From positions 24,838,667 through 24,902,666 of the forward strand of contig CM048842.1 in assembly GCA_026545765.1 (NCBI GenBank): DNA of 64,000 bases, read 5' to 3'. Made by a program: the position numbers and the translations under genes. The notes below the pieces were generated by a model that saw only the letters and a program-made list of their open reading frames with translations, was not told where the DNA came from and did not search any database. The stretch comes from Plantago major (lineage: Eukaryota > Streptophyta > Magnoliopsida > Lamiales > Plantaginaceae). Shown one piece after another: positions 44,415-56,322 of the stretch (within the stretch, counting starts at the first letter, position 1; every line of letters begins with the position of its first letter).

Positions 44415-47400
44415 GTAAGAGGAAGCGTACTTGAGATTTACTTTGTTGTTTGGGGAATGTTTCGTTTCGAGATTGGGTATGCATGGGTGACTTCAACGAA
44501 ATTCTGTCAAATATGGAGAAATCGGGAGGAAACTTAGTTCCAGAGTGGAGATTGCGGAATTTTCGTAATACTTTGATGGATACGGGTTTGGTCGATTTGG
44601 GTTATACGGGTTACCAATACACTTGGTCGGATAATCACGAATACCCAACCATAATTGAATGCTGATTGGATCGTTCTTTGGCTAATGTGGGTTGGTCTAG
44701 TCAATTTCCACGAGCCCAAGTACAACACTTAGAGACAGACCACTCAGATCATTTACCACTTTTACTCTCTCTAGATATAGCAATGCCTACCAAAATGAAA
44801 CAGAGAAGACAGTGGCGAATTGAAGCTATGTGGTTGAAATCCTCGGATTGCGAAAGGATTATTCAAAAAAACTGGGACAACAACACGGGTTTCCTCGAGA
44901 ATGCGTCGAACTGCCGGATCGGTTTAGATAACTGGAATCGTCGGAGTTTTTGGGATATTAATCGGAATTTGAGAGATCTGCAACAGAAGCTTGATGAGTT
45001 AAAATCCCAGCATCTGACTGCGGTAGTAAAGGAGAAACGCCGATCTGTCAGACTGAATTTGGGGAAAGAAAAAATAAAAGAAATAAATAATGTGGAAGCA
45101 GAGATCTCGGGTCCAATGGCTTGCGGAGGGTGACAGAAATACTCGTTTCTTCCATGGTCAAGCCACTCGAACAGCAACAAGAAATCATATCTCTGGTCTG
45201 CGAGATGGTGATGGGAATTGGGTGGAAGACTTGCACAGTATGGGGGTGGAGGCAAATCGGTATTTTTCTGATACCTTCAAGTCGAGGAGACCTTCTATGG
45301 ATGAGATTGATATTGTAGTTCAGACTATGGATGCTCGTGTGACTGATGCTACCAATAGAGATCTTTGCCGGGTGTTCACTCTAGACGAGGTAAAACGTGC
45401 ATTATTTGATATGTACCACATAAATCCCCTGGACCTGATGGTCTTCCAGCCTTATTTTATCAACGTTTCTGGCATGTTGTTAGCTCGAATGTGATTAATT
45501 GTGCCTTATCTTTGCTTAATGACCATGTGCTTGAACCTGAGCTTAATTTTACCCATATCATTCTGATTCCCAAGTGCCAAACATCAGAGACGATTAAACT
45601 GTATAGACCCATCAGTCTGAGTAATGCGATGTTTAAAATAGCCTCTAAAGCTATTACCAATAGACTGAAGATTCATATGCACCAGCTTATTTTGGAAACC
45701 CAATCTGCCTTTGTTCCTAATCGGCTTATAACTGATAATGTTTTATTGGCTTATAAGATCAATCATTTTTTAATACAAAAAACCAAGGGTAAAGAGTGTT
45801 TTATGGCTTTAAAACTGGATATGAGCAAAGCTTATGATAGAGTGAAGTGGCCTTTCCTTGAGAGTGTGCTTACTAGATTAGGTTTTGCGCATAATTTTGT
45901 GAATTTGATTATGCTGTGTGTGAGATCTGTTACCTATGTTGTGTCCTTAAATGGCAATATTATTGACCCTATCCAGCCAGAGAGGGGGATTCGGCAAGGG
46001 GATCCCCTATGACCTTATCTGTTTTTGTTCTATGCCGAGGCCTTTTCGGCTTACTGAGTGAGGCTGATAGGAGGGGGTTTTTACATGGGGTGGCGGTTGC
46101 TAATTCAGCACCCCGTATTTCACATCTCTAGCTTATTTGCCGATGATACTCTCCTTTTTTGTCATGCCACTGTTAATGCTGCTGCTGAGATTCGAAACAT
46201 TCTTCATATTTATAGTTTGGCGTTGGGACAAGACATAAATTTAGATAAGTCCACTCTGGTGTTTAGTATAAATACTTTAAGGGAGAGGGTGATTGAGGTA
46301 AGTGGGTACCTTGGTGTTCAAGTAGTGGAGAAGCATGAGAAGTACTTAGGTTTGCCTACGGAGCTGGATGGTCGTTCTAAGAAAGAAGTCTTTAGTTGGC
46401 TCCGAGAGCGTGTTTGGTGTAAGACTCAGGGGTTTAGTGAGAAATTTATTTCAAAAGGGGGAAAAGAAGTCTTGATTAAAGATGTCCTTCAATCCATTCC
46501 CACTTATGTGATGAGTTGCTTCAAATTACCCGATTACCTTCTTCGTGAGATTGAGTCTACTATTGCCAAGGTCTGGTGGGGGATGGTCGAAAAGATAAAA
46601 TCCATTGGGTTAAATGGGATGCCTTGTGTGAGAGCAAAAGAGATGGGGGTATGGGGTTCTGTGACATTCGTTCTTTTAATTTGGCACTTTTAGGCAAGCA
46701 ATTTTGGTGCATTATTCATTACCCCAATTCTCTTCTTAGTAGGGTGTACAAGGCTAAGTACTTTCCGGATTGCGATGTCCTAGATGCCATAGCTAAGCCA
46801 AATGCTTCCTATACTTGGAAGAGTATTTGTGGATCCATGGAGATTATGAGAAGAGGTGTTAGATGGCGAATTGGTAACGGTGCTAGAGTAAATGTGTGGG
46901 CTGACAATTGGATAGCTAGAGAGAATTTTCTTCGTCCCATCACCCCTGACCTTAATTCTCTTGGGAGTTTGGCGGTTGGTAATTTAATCGATCGCACCTC
47001 ACTGACTTGGGATATAGAGATTCTTAATTGGCTGTTCTGGTCGGAACATTGGAAGCGATTCTTAAAATTCCTCTAGCTGGTCCGGATTTTCTAGATGTGC
47101 GAGTGTGGCATTTTACGAAGCATGGATTTTATTCGGTGAAATCGTCCTACTATCTTGCCCATCATTTTGCTAGAATTGTTTCGGCTATCTCACCGTTGTC
47201 TCATGATTTCTTGTACTCAGCTGCATCTAACTTGTGGGATTGGTTCATGGTTGTTCGATGCAAAGCCTCCAAGGATGATTTTGAGTTATTTGTTTGCTCT
47301 TGTTGGAGTATTTGGAGAAGTCGCAATCAGGTGGTACATGAAGCACAACATACTGATCCTTCTTCCACCATTCCGTCCGTTGTTGGTTACATTCAAGAAT

Positions 47401-47958
47401 TCAAGGCTGCACAACAACCTTTCTCAAGACTGCGGCCCCCCGAATCGGCTACATCCTGGCAACCACCTGTTCTGAATTGCACAAAAATAAACTTTGATGC
47501 GTCTCTTGTCTCTCAATCATCATCAGCATGCTTGGGAATTGTTGCAAGGAATAGTGAAGGAGACATAGTTTCTTGGAGTCGAAGACGAGTTCCTCACATC
47601 CACGACCCAGAGGTAGCGGAAGTAATGGCTGCTCAACAAGCTATCTGCCTTGCTCAACACCATCAGATGCGAAGGGTTGTGATCGAGGGAGATTGTGTAA
47701 ATATCATCCGCTTGCTTCAATCGGCTGCCCCGTGTTTGTCACCTGCCGGAGTTCTCATTGATCTCATTCATACTTTAGTTCCTTGTTTTGAGTTTATTTC
47801 CTTTTCTTTTACACCTAGACTTGGCAATTCTTTAGCCGATGCTCTTTCGCGTAATGTTTTAGCTAATGAGGATGGAACTTCCATTTTACCTCAGAATATT
47901 ATCATGTAACTCCTTGATTTTGATATGAAATAGAAGTGTTTTTCTGATTAAAAAAAAT
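44415..47958 (+). pseudogene. L1-type LINE (non-LTR retrotransposon), 5' part missing
   Basis: Order on the plus strand: C-terminal half of the endonuclease (WVCMGDFNEIL, TDHSDHLPLLL; 44450-44770), reverse transcriptase (THIILIPKC, YRPISLSNAMFKI, LKLDMSKAYDRVKW, RQGDPL; 45460-46012; FADD near 46136-46147), an RT-associated zinc region that is partly deleted (46690-47080), then a plant-type RNase H (INFDASLV, AEVMAAQQA, IEGDCVNI; 47480-47890). A short 3' UTR and an A-run (47950-47958) end it. Stops follow RQGDPL at 46012 and break the endonuclease; frames change at least five times. The endonuclease sequence starts right at the LTR boundary, so the gypsy element probably inserted into this LINE; the 5' part is gone. 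Confidence 0.9.
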
Positions 47959-48658
47959 GAATATGGAAAAAGATCATATAATCCTATCAAAGTCTGTGAC
48001 ATACTTGCGTAATTTAAATTAAGATAATGTGAATTTCCCAATATGGAATGTTAATGACTACTTATAATATTCATTTCCCTTTTTCCCTTTAACTAATTAG
48101 CTATTTAAACATATTATTTTACAAAAAATAAATGTAAAACAAATTTATAAACTCAATAAAGAAATAAAAAATTTATATTATCCAATTTAATTACATGTAA
48201 CTCTAATCTTTAAATATTACTATAAATTATTATATTTTTTATTTAAAATAAAAAATTTCCATTGAAGCTCCATGGGGAGGAGCTTCCCATGGAGCTTCCT
48301 GCCATGGAAACACCGACGGGAAGCTCCGGTTTGGAGCTTCCATGGAAGAAGGTAAAAGAAAGAAAAAAAATTAAATGAATTGAAAAATATAAAATTGTTT
48401 TTCTAATTTGCTAAGCTTCTATGAGGTCTTTTTTAATTTTTATTTAATTTAAGTATATAATTAATCCTAAATTTGTTTTCATATTATAAAATTTAAATAA
48501 TTAATTTTTCTAATTATTAGAATTAATTATAATTTTTCAAAATTTGTTTTACATTTTTTAAATAAATTTTATAAAAACCAACTAGATTATCAGCTACCAG
48601 TTACATCATCAGCTAATTTTGCTACACATATTAATATAGGTAACCATATCTAAATCTA
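47959..48658. other. AT-rich intergenic DNA with GAAGCTCC palindromes
   Basis: No gene. The only structured part is 48264-48345, annotated separately. A segment at about 48505-48575 is repeated near 48931-48990 (TTAATTATAATTTTTCAAAA core). Confidence 0.6.
48264..48340. repeat. Clustered inverted repeats of GAAGCTCC
   Basis: GAAGCTCCATGG (48264-48275) and CCATGGAGCTTC (48287-48298) form a perfect 12-bp inverted pair with an 11-bp spacer. A second pair, GAAGCTCC (48320-48327) and GGAGCTTC (48333-48340), lies just downstream with a 5-bp loop. Sharply GC-richer than the AT-rich surroundings. Possibly the remains of a foldback or transposon end. Confidence 0.7.
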
Positions 48659-48878
48659 CTCCCTCCCTGCAACCTATACATGATTACTGTTCACATGAGT
48701 AGTGACCCTCCATAAAAATAAAAATAAAAATGGTGATAATTCTTTTTATGGAGAGACTAAATCAAATAATACAATTGAAGTTAGTTAGGTATAAAATTGT
48801 TAATTAAAACGTAGCAATTAATTTTCTGAATGACTCAAAAAGCTCAAGGGGCATACATATTGCTCAAGACGGAGAAAG
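48659..48878. mobile_element. Diverged Stowaway-like MITE
   Basis: Flanked by TA, with a left end CTCCCTCCCTGCAACC and a right end whose reverse complement is CTTTCTCCGTCTTGAGC. ACATG/CATGT-like continuation on both arms gives weak terminal complementarity. The size of 220 bp fits. Confidence 0.5.
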
Positions 48879-49030
48879 TACTATTCAATAAATTGAATTA
48901 AATTTTCACCAATTCAATTAACCTTTTTCTAATTATTATAATTAATTATAATTTTTCAAAATTTGTTTTACAATTTTTAAATAAATTTTTCAGATTTAAC
49001 GACAAGTCGACACGTACAATCAAAATACGG

Positions 49031-49097
49031 TTTTGCGCGGGAAAATTTCAGTTACCACGTCATCAATTTGGTCTGTGAATTGATCGGAGTATATAAA
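49031..49097 (+). promoter_or_regulatory. Promoter-like cluster: E2F-like site, ACGT box, TATA box
   Basis: On the reverse strand ATTTTCCCGCGCAAAA (49031-49046) is an E2F-type site. CCACGTCATC (49055-49064) contains an ACGT core as bound by bZIP factors. TATATAAA follows at 49090-49097. The spacing resembles a compact plant promoter directed to the right. Downstream exons are not identified with certainty. Confidence 0.5.
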
Positions 49098-50378
49098 TTT
49101 CGAGAGTGGTTATTGCAATGTACATAAATTGGAAAAGTGGCACTGTCTGTGAATCGAAAACAAATTCCCCAACTCCTATTGCAATGAGATAGACTTGTTT
49201 TTTAATTTATTTTTATTAAATAGAAATATATAATTTCATAAATTTTAATGAATTTCAAAATTTATGTTTTGAAGATGAATCCGCTCCTTAAGTCGTAATT
49301 CGTCTGTTCAATTGTTGAGTTCGTTGGGTAATTCTTGAGTGTTATGGTTAATTCGTTGAGTACTTATTCAATTCGTTTAGTAATCCACGAACCAAAATTT
49401 GGCCTACGGTTTTGGGACGTTGTTTGCAAATTGAAAACTTTGGTGACCATTAACGAAGAGGATGGTGAGTTAGGGACCAAAAGTAAGATTTGGAAAGGAA
49501 AGCTTATTTATTTATATCAACGTGCTTAAACTGAAACAAGACAACCGAGAGATTTAGTCACGAGCAGCAAAGAAAAGTTGCTGCTGCTGCGAATAGAAGA
49601 AGATTTAGACATTATGCTTCGGCCAAACTCGGCCGTACGGACCACCCATCCAAATCGGAGAAGGAAGCAGCTTCAGATCACAAGGAAATCGACTGTCTAT
49701 CGATCACATTTAGGTCAGTTGATTCCACAAATTTGGTTTTCTTGGCTTGGTGTTTTCTTCTTGTCATATGTACATCTGATCATCACTTTCTTAATTCATC
49801 TACTCTAGTTGTCATATGTACTTCTGATCATCACTAATAATTTCTGGTTTCTTGATCTTTATTTCTTCAATTTCTTTCGTTCTTGGGTTTCGTTTTTCTT
49901 GTCATTTAATCTTCTTTTCTTCAATTTATTTGGTTCTTGGGGTTAGTTTTCCTTGTCATCTTTATCTTCTCAACATTCAACAATTGATTTGTCTGTTTAG
50001 GGACAACTAGATGCTAAGAGAGAACATAGGTGTTTCTTTAGTAATTAATTAGTATGGAGGGAAATACATTCAACAATTGATTTGTCTGTTTTGGGACAAC
50101 TAGATATTCGTGGAACAATCAACAATTGATTTGGTTTTCTTGGGTGTTTTCTTGGTGTTTTCTTGTCATGTACATCTGATCATCACTTTCTTAATTTATC
50201 TACTCTAGTTGATTTGACTCTTTTTAACTAGGGGACTTTCTTTTTGCCTATTTGAGTTTCATCCACCAGTACAATTGAATTGAATTAAATTGGTTACTTT
50301 CTAGTTGTTCCGATGCAAAGGTTGTATGTTCTATGTATGTCGAGTTTCTTAGTGATCATGTAAACCCACCTGAACAAA

Positions 50379-50450
50379 AAAGGCAAAGTCGCCAATAAAA
50401 GCCAAAAAAAAAGGCAAAGTCGCCAATAAAAGCCAAAAAAAAGAGCCTGA
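50379..50450. repeat. 33-bp A-rich direct repeat (two copies, third at 50592)
   Basis: AAAGGCAAAGTCGCCAATAA followed by AAGCCAAAAAA occurs twice in tandem, and again diverged at about 50592-50632. The GGC-AAAGTC-GCC core is itself a small inverted repeat. Confidence 0.75.
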
Positions 50451-50755
50451 AAAGAAAGATCACATGGTGACTATGGGCTCTGTTCCCTGGTATTCTGGTC
50501 TGCCATACATCTTTCTGTTTTCATAGGCAAAAAAGGCGCAGAAAAAAAGCCCAAAAAAGCCATAAAATCTCCACTGGCAATGGATGGTAGAAAAGGCAAA
50601 GACGCCAATAAAAGCCAACAAAAAAAAGCCTGAAATAAAAAATTCAGAGGAAAAAAAAAAAAAAGAAGGCGCAGAAAAAAATAAAAAAGGGGCAAAAAGA
50701 GGCGCATAAGAAGGTGGCTTGAATTGGTCACTCTTGAGACTCTTCGTGGAACATC

Positions 50756-50973
50756 CAACAATTGTTTAGGGACAACTAGATATAAGAGAGAACATAGGTA
50801 TTTGTTTAGTATGGAGGGAAATACATTCAACAATTGTTTAGGGACAACTAGATATTAAGAGAGAACATAGGTGGTTGTTTAGTATGGAGGGAAATACATT
50901 CAACAATTGTTTAGGGACAACTAGATATTAAGAGAGAACATATGTGTTTTTGTTTAGTATGGAGGGAATTACT
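50756..50973. repeat. 72-bp tandem repeat, three copies
   Basis: Unit starts CAACAATTGTTTAGGGACAA and ends AGTATGGAGGGAAATACATT. Copies begin at 50756, 50828 and 50901. Looser copies lie at about 49975-50090, so the array has spread by duplication. Confidence 0.88.
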
Positions 50974-52546
50974 GAAGCTGTAGATAAGTTGTACAAGAGT
51001 ATGTTAGTGGAGCAGATAAGTTTAAATGTTCTCCTTCCTCGATCTTTACTCGCCCTCATTAGGTATGTAGCATGAGATGGAAGATATCCTTGTTTATATA
51101 GCTCCTCGATTCTTGAGTTGAAGGATATAGCTGTTCTTGTAGTATGGAGGGAGATACTCAAGCCTTAGATAAATTGAAGACTTTTTCAGTGGAGCAAATA
51201 AGTTTAACAGTGGTTTCCCTTTACTTTCTCTTTGTTTGGGCTTTCGTGGGGTTTTTTGGGGTTACGTTGTGTGGTGGAAATGGTCACTCGTTTCTTGTTT
51301 TGTTCAGTGTTGTATTCTAGTCGTAATTCATGTTATTATGTTGTTTCTCTGCAAATTGCTTATGTTGAAGGCATGTGGTTTAAATGAAATATTATTGTCA
51401 TTGCATGTATAGTTGGTCGTGAATTTTCTTTCTTTCTCTCTTTCTATCGGTTGCAATTTGATTGGTGGTTTATGCTTGTGTTGTCTGGTTGTGCTTGTGT
51501 GTACATGTCTGATTGTCTGGTGTGCCTCTGAGTGTGAATGTGTAACAACGTGTAACTCCGCCTACGTTAGTTGCAGCCGGTCCCAAGCCCGGAAAAAGGA
51601 GGAGGGTCATGAACTACATGTGTTCTTTGTATCTACGCATTATCTGGAATCTGAGTTGTTATGTATCTACTCATATTATGCAATACAGTTCCTGTTAAGG
51701 TTTTATGTATGTACATGTCTGTATCTAGTCTTGTCATATCATATTCAACTTTTTCCACAACTGCTGGTATTATTCAATACTCTTCTTTTCTATGACCTTG
51801 TGTGATTCAGTTCCTCTAAAATTTGATGTTTTTCATTACCAATCTCGGAGATTCAATCTGTACCATCCATATCAGTTGATGCTGATTGAGCTTATTCTTC
51901 AAATGTGGTGTGGTTAGCTAAAAATTATGCAATTAAGTCTTGTTAATAATCAATTGGATGTTGCTTTGAAAAAGCTGATATCCATTCTTTTTAATATACC
52001 TACAGAAGTCAAAGAACTGGTGTGCTATGCCTTGGAATATGCTTTCTCACTTGGTCAGTTTGTTGAGAGAAATTGTCAACAAAGACAAGTTGAAACGAAT
52101 GCACATGATTCAGAAGGATACCTGTACCATGTTTGGGAGTAAAACGGGAAGTGAAATAATTGCTTTTTTTTTATTGTGAATTTGTGATTTTGCTAAAGAA
52201 AAGTTTGAAAAATTTCCTGAGATATTATTCCTCTCCGAGCTGCTGATTTACAGGAAACGGAGACAAGAGTTTAGCAGGGCGAGTAGGAAATAGGTAGGAT
52301 TTCAAATAGGATTTCAAAGTCGAAGAGTGTTGTAGAAAGATGCAAATCTTGGCTTATTACCATATGGAATCTGATAGAAAGATTTTGTGTTGGACTGTTG
52401 TTGTTTCATAATATGATTCCTATTCTGGTATTTTAGTTGGAGTTTAAGGTGTTCTATGTATGACCTAGATGTGTGAGTTGGTGTGCGTCTGGTCTAGTGT
52501 TCTGCAACTTCTTCTAGGAGTAAAATTCTTAGTCCTATACTTGCAG

Positions 52547-53418
52547 GAGAAATTGTGTGTCCTTGATTTTATTGACTCAAGTGAAAGCATTGCTGAACCT
52601 GCCAAACCTTCTCCATTAGAAGATATGCCGTTCAGATTTGTGCAAGGCGTGAAAGATTTGAAACAGTTGGCCAGCAAATTACGTGCCGTGGATGAATTTG
52701 CAGTAAACATTCTGGCTTCTAATCTATAGTGTTCATGTTAATGGTTCCTAGTCGTAGATTTTATGATGAAACGATTGAAACCCTGGAGCATGTTCTTCAT
52801 CCTTATTAAATTATTATTATGAAATCGATTCTGTTTATGCCATCAGATAGGCAGAACGCCAATTCGTTTTTTATGTTTTAAATGTGGAATTAATTGATTA
52901 AAATTATGCATTACTATCATGCTTCCGGAGAAGTTAATTCCCCCCACCCCACCCCCCTCTTGCTGTGGTCTTGATTATATATGATCCTCCACCACAATAA
53001 TATAATTAAGAATCAGTAAATGAAGAAGGTGGAGGGAGGATTAAATATATCGAATTTTAGCCTATTTTCCCCAAACGTCCAACTTTCTGGCCTGTACAAC
53101 TATTTTGCAGGTGGATTTGGAACACAACCAGTACAGATCTTTCTGATGCAGATATCGACTAGAACAGAGGTTTGTGATAGATACTTTGAAACTACGTATT
53201 TACATTGGCCCACATCTAAGAGAAGTGTTCAAAGATCCGACTAAGAGAAAGGTAATTATGCACACGTTTGTTCATTACACTGCAGTCCTGTGGTTGGAGT
53301 TGCTTGTCGTGATAATTATACTGCCTTGCTTACATGTGCTTCATGGATCAAATCAAGACATTTTGTGGCTTCAATGGGATTTCAGCATATATTTGTGTAA
53401 CATGTTTGACACTTGTCA
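52547..53418 (+). pseudogene. RRP6L: RRP6-like 3'-5' exonuclease gene fragment
   Basis: Exon 52547-52702 encodes a segment with PSPLEDMPFRFV and VKDLKQLASKLRAVDEFA. A GTAAAC donor leads to intron 52703-53110 (TATTTTGCAG). Exon 53111-53251 continues in phase with VDLEHNQYRSF, whose D-x-E is the first metal-binding motif of the DEDD exonuclease domain, and later VIDTLKLRIYIGPHLREVF. A third piece (53340-53418) reads HGSNQDILWLQWDFSIYLCN. In the family the first part is followed directly by the second, so the gene is recognisable. A deletion right after YRSF creates a TGA and shifts the frame, and the third exon lacks a clean acceptor. RRP6 proteins are nuclear exosome-associated RNA nucleases. 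This copy is dead and probably captured by the Helitron. Confidence 0.82.
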
Positions 53419-54164
53419 GGTTTGTAGATTGACCTGATTCTGTTTCCAAAGGCGCTTGCTTAATTTACATTCTTATACCTGAGAAATCTTTCTGAGAATT
53501 CCACAATTTCACTTCTGTACCACCCTCTTTCACTTTCGAATTTGTACTTAGTACAAATCTATTCCTAAGCTGTATTAACATTGGAGACCATGTGACTGTT
53601 TTTAATGTAAGTCTCCTAATGGACTTTGAAATCGCCTTTTGTATAAGAAAAGCGTGTTTTCTTCTTTCTTCTCTTTCCAACCATTGCCTCCCTTTCAGAC
53701 TGAACTGCCATTGATTCTCCAGCAATTCTCGGCACCAAATTTTTCTTGACCAGGCATTACTCTTCTCATCTCCACTGCCAGCATGTACTTCTTATCCAAA
53801 TCACTGATGCTCTCCAAACTTTTGGTGAACACCTGCTCCATCTCTTGTACAGTGCTTTATCTTTATATGGGCTCTACGTGTTTGATGAAATGCCGCAAAG
53901 CAAACAGCGGCGCCCAAGGCAACTGCTGCCCTGCAAATCAATCATGCCCAAGCAACCGTTGCGACTCTATCGTTGTGTCTATTTATTTTTTGGTTATTCC
54001 TTCCGCGCAGAGAGATGCGCCCCTTCACTCACCACATATAACCATCGCGCCTGGAGAAGAGACTGGCTCATATGTATGTATTTTTTTCCTCCACATCACT
54101 GTTATTCTCTCCAGCCTTATTGCTTGTGCCGTTAAGTATTCTACCTCTCTCTGCCATGTCAATG
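53419..54164. other. Helitron internal DNA, unidentified
   Basis: No domain recognised. An Ala/Gln-rich frame near 53885-53990 could be another captured fragment but matches nothing I know. Confidence 0.4.
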
Positions 54165-54670
54165 AGTTCTAGGCGTACTCAAGGTAAACCTTTACTTTGT
54201 ATTTGTTCGGTTTCATCTCCTTGCTCTTTGAATTAGCACTGACTTTGTTATTTACCGTTCAGAGGAAGCATGTGCTGCAAAAAAACTCTAGGCGTAGGCA
54301 GGCACGAGCTCTTATGTCTCCAGATCAGAGGGCCGATGCTTGGGCATATGTAAGGCACCGTTACCTCCAATGTAAATTGAATCCAGGTTTTTCCAGCCTC
54401 TGCTGCAATTTTGTTATTGTCTGATTCACTAGGTTACTGTGTGTTATTCTTTTTTCTAGCCTTATGTACACTTTGTTTATGTTTGCTATTTAGTTCTGCC
54501 TCTTTTAGGATCACATTCATGTGCTAATACTCCACCTGTCCACCATTCGATATCTTCTATTTTAGCGGCTTCTCGCATCCGACTCGCACCGGACCATCGA
54601 CCCAGCAATCATGCTTCAGACGCTATTCCCTCCAGCTACAACACGCAAGCTGCGACAGGTACCCACGATT
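54165..54670 (+). pseudogene. Possible N-terminal exons of a Helitron helicase-type protein
   Basis: ATG near 54165 opens a short exon (SMSSRRTQ) before GTAAAC. After TTTACCGTTCAG a frame reads RKHVLQKNSRRRQARALMSP, then DQRADAWAYVRHRYLQ, similar in style to the basic N-termini of plant Helitron/PIF1-type proteins that precede the Rep domain. A third piece (about 54537-54664) is Ser/Pro/His-rich and ends at a GTACCC donor. Phases between the pieces do not all agree. Rep and helicase domains are missing. The call depends on resemblance and on the Helitron end at 56322. Confidence 0.45.
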
Positions 54671-56291
54671 CTAGCTTACCATCTATATTTTTATAATGTT
54701 GCTGGATAGTACTTAGTACATGGTGGTTGTGTTGACCTTGCATATCATGTTAACTCTTTAGAGTACTGTGTGTGTTTGGAGTAATAAGAAATGTCAATTT
54801 ATTGTTAATTGATAATCTGGTGAGTTACATATTTTTGTTTTATATATGGAATCGCACCATGTATGTAGTTTGTTAGTAATCTGTGTTGAATATCCAGCAT
54901 TGAGCGTGGTTGAATTATTAACTAATTTTTATTTGTATTTTATATTCTTGTTTTATGGCAGTCTGAGTGCAGACAGAGTTTGGAGAAGTATAACTCAAAA
55001 GCTTGAGTATTGTTAAATAAATGTAGATGCCATTAAAATAATGTGTTTGATTAAATGATCAAGTGACTTTTATGGCTTCTAGAAGATATTTGTCAATGGG
55101 TAGTATGTTTTATGTAGTTTTCAGAGTGTTTTACTAAGAATTTTCCATTGCACGAGGTTTAATTTGTCTAAAATATTTATATTCTTTAACTATGTCTGTT
55201 TGTTTCTATCATCATCGTTGCTTTATTGTAAAAGAGTAGTCCGGTTGAGAATTGTGGATGTTGCTGAGGAGCATACAAGAATTTATATTTCTCTGATGAA
55301 TTAGCAGCGCCCATTGTTTTGAGGGATATTTTTTTTACCTAGAATTGTGGATAGTTTTTTTACCTAGAACACTAAAAGTTATTAGTTGCTCTTTACTCTT
55401 ACTATTGGTCTTGTTTGTGGTACTGTTTTCTCTATATATAATGCCAATGCTTATTTAGTTATTCATGCTACCATGTACTATTTGACATTTCTCTTTCTCA
55501 GATATAGTATATTGTTGCTTCAGTGACATGTAAGTCATGAATTGGATATGTTGCTTTTGTTCTATCCTTGTTTAATATAGATTGTGTAACCTGCTCTCTT
55601 TCATGCATTAAGTTGAACTTGTTGGGTTCTTCAGGACTTGGGGATGGTTGTGACCAAACTATTTCGAGTTCAAATATGGTGCAGAGCGCATGCAACTAAG
55701 CAATGTATACTTTTTAGTATCCTTTTTCTAAGCATAGTTTTGGAGTAGCAAAGTTGCCTCAGGCCTACGCCATGAGTAACTTTCTGTTTATGGGACTTAT
55801 CACATCTCACTATATTATCTCTACGTAAACATTGAGGAATTTCTTTTTTATTAGCATGAAACCGTTTTGTAGACATACTGCACTTAGGGATTTGTTTGAG
55901 AACCAAAATTATTTATTTTTAACATTTTTTGTTAAACTGCGTTTGTCAAGAAAAAATGATGAAGGTGATATCTTTACTTCGGTGAATTGGATATTCTAAA
56001 ATTGCTTCGCTAATGCACTTGGGGGTTTCGTGTTCACAGCATCAAAGGTTGGCATGGTGAAGTGATTAAGGCCAGATCCGGACACAGAAGATCAGTAAAA
56101 AATCACTTTAACTTTGATTGTTTGATGCATAAATTAAAGGCTGTGCTCTTACTCTATTAGAGTATGGATGGCCAATGTGTCAATGTTACGAGGTATCTAT
56201 TTCATCACTTGGGGTTTAATGACTTCTAAGTTATAAAAACACATACTGAAAGTGAACAATAAAGAGTACAGTCCAACGGTAAAATGACAGG
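54671..56291. other. Helitron internal non-coding DNA
   Basis: T-rich DNA without a recognisable gene up to the terminal hairpin. Confidence 0.5.
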
Positions 56292-56322
56292 CACCGCGCT
56301 TAGCGCGGTGTATCATTTCTAG
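56292..56322 (+). other. Helitron 3' terminus: hairpin plus CTAG
   Basis: Perfect 8-bp GC-rich stem with a TTA loop, 8-nt linker TATCATTT, then CTAG and a host T at 56323. Confidence 0.88.

Larger units (their letters stand above)
49123..52546. other. Leader/intron-like DNA upstream of RRP6-like exons; Helitron 5' part probable
   Basis: T-rich plus strand with several CTT/TTTC tracts, as in plant introns. A possible leader exon ends near 49711 (ATCACATTTAG before GTCAG). The open frame 51927-52142 has no recognised domain. The Helitron 5' terminus should lie in or near here, but no convincing TC start was found. Repeats inside are listed separately. Confidence 0.4.
52500..56322 (+). mobile_element. 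Helitron, 3' part with gene fragments
   Basis: The 3' end is clear: an 8-bp perfect stem CACCGCGC-TTA-GCGCGGTG (56292-56310), 8 nt, then CTAG at 56319-56322 followed by T, as expected for Helitrons inserting between A and T. The body holds RRP6-like exonuclease exons and a piece resembling the N-terminus of Helitron helicase proteins. No Rep or helicase motifs are seen, so it is non-autonomous. The left limit given here is nominal. Confidence 0.75.

Noticed and set aside
50471..50833. 120-codon minus-strand ORF
   Set aside because: It is generated by A-rich low-complexity repeats; Phe/Leu-rich translation without a domain.
48600..52500. Helitron 5' terminus
   Set aside because: No position preceded by A and starting with TC shows the expected terminal context, so no left boundary is claimed.
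53465..53725. 86-codon minus-strand ORF
   Set aside because: No recognised motif and located within the Helitron interior; kept only as unidentified DNA.
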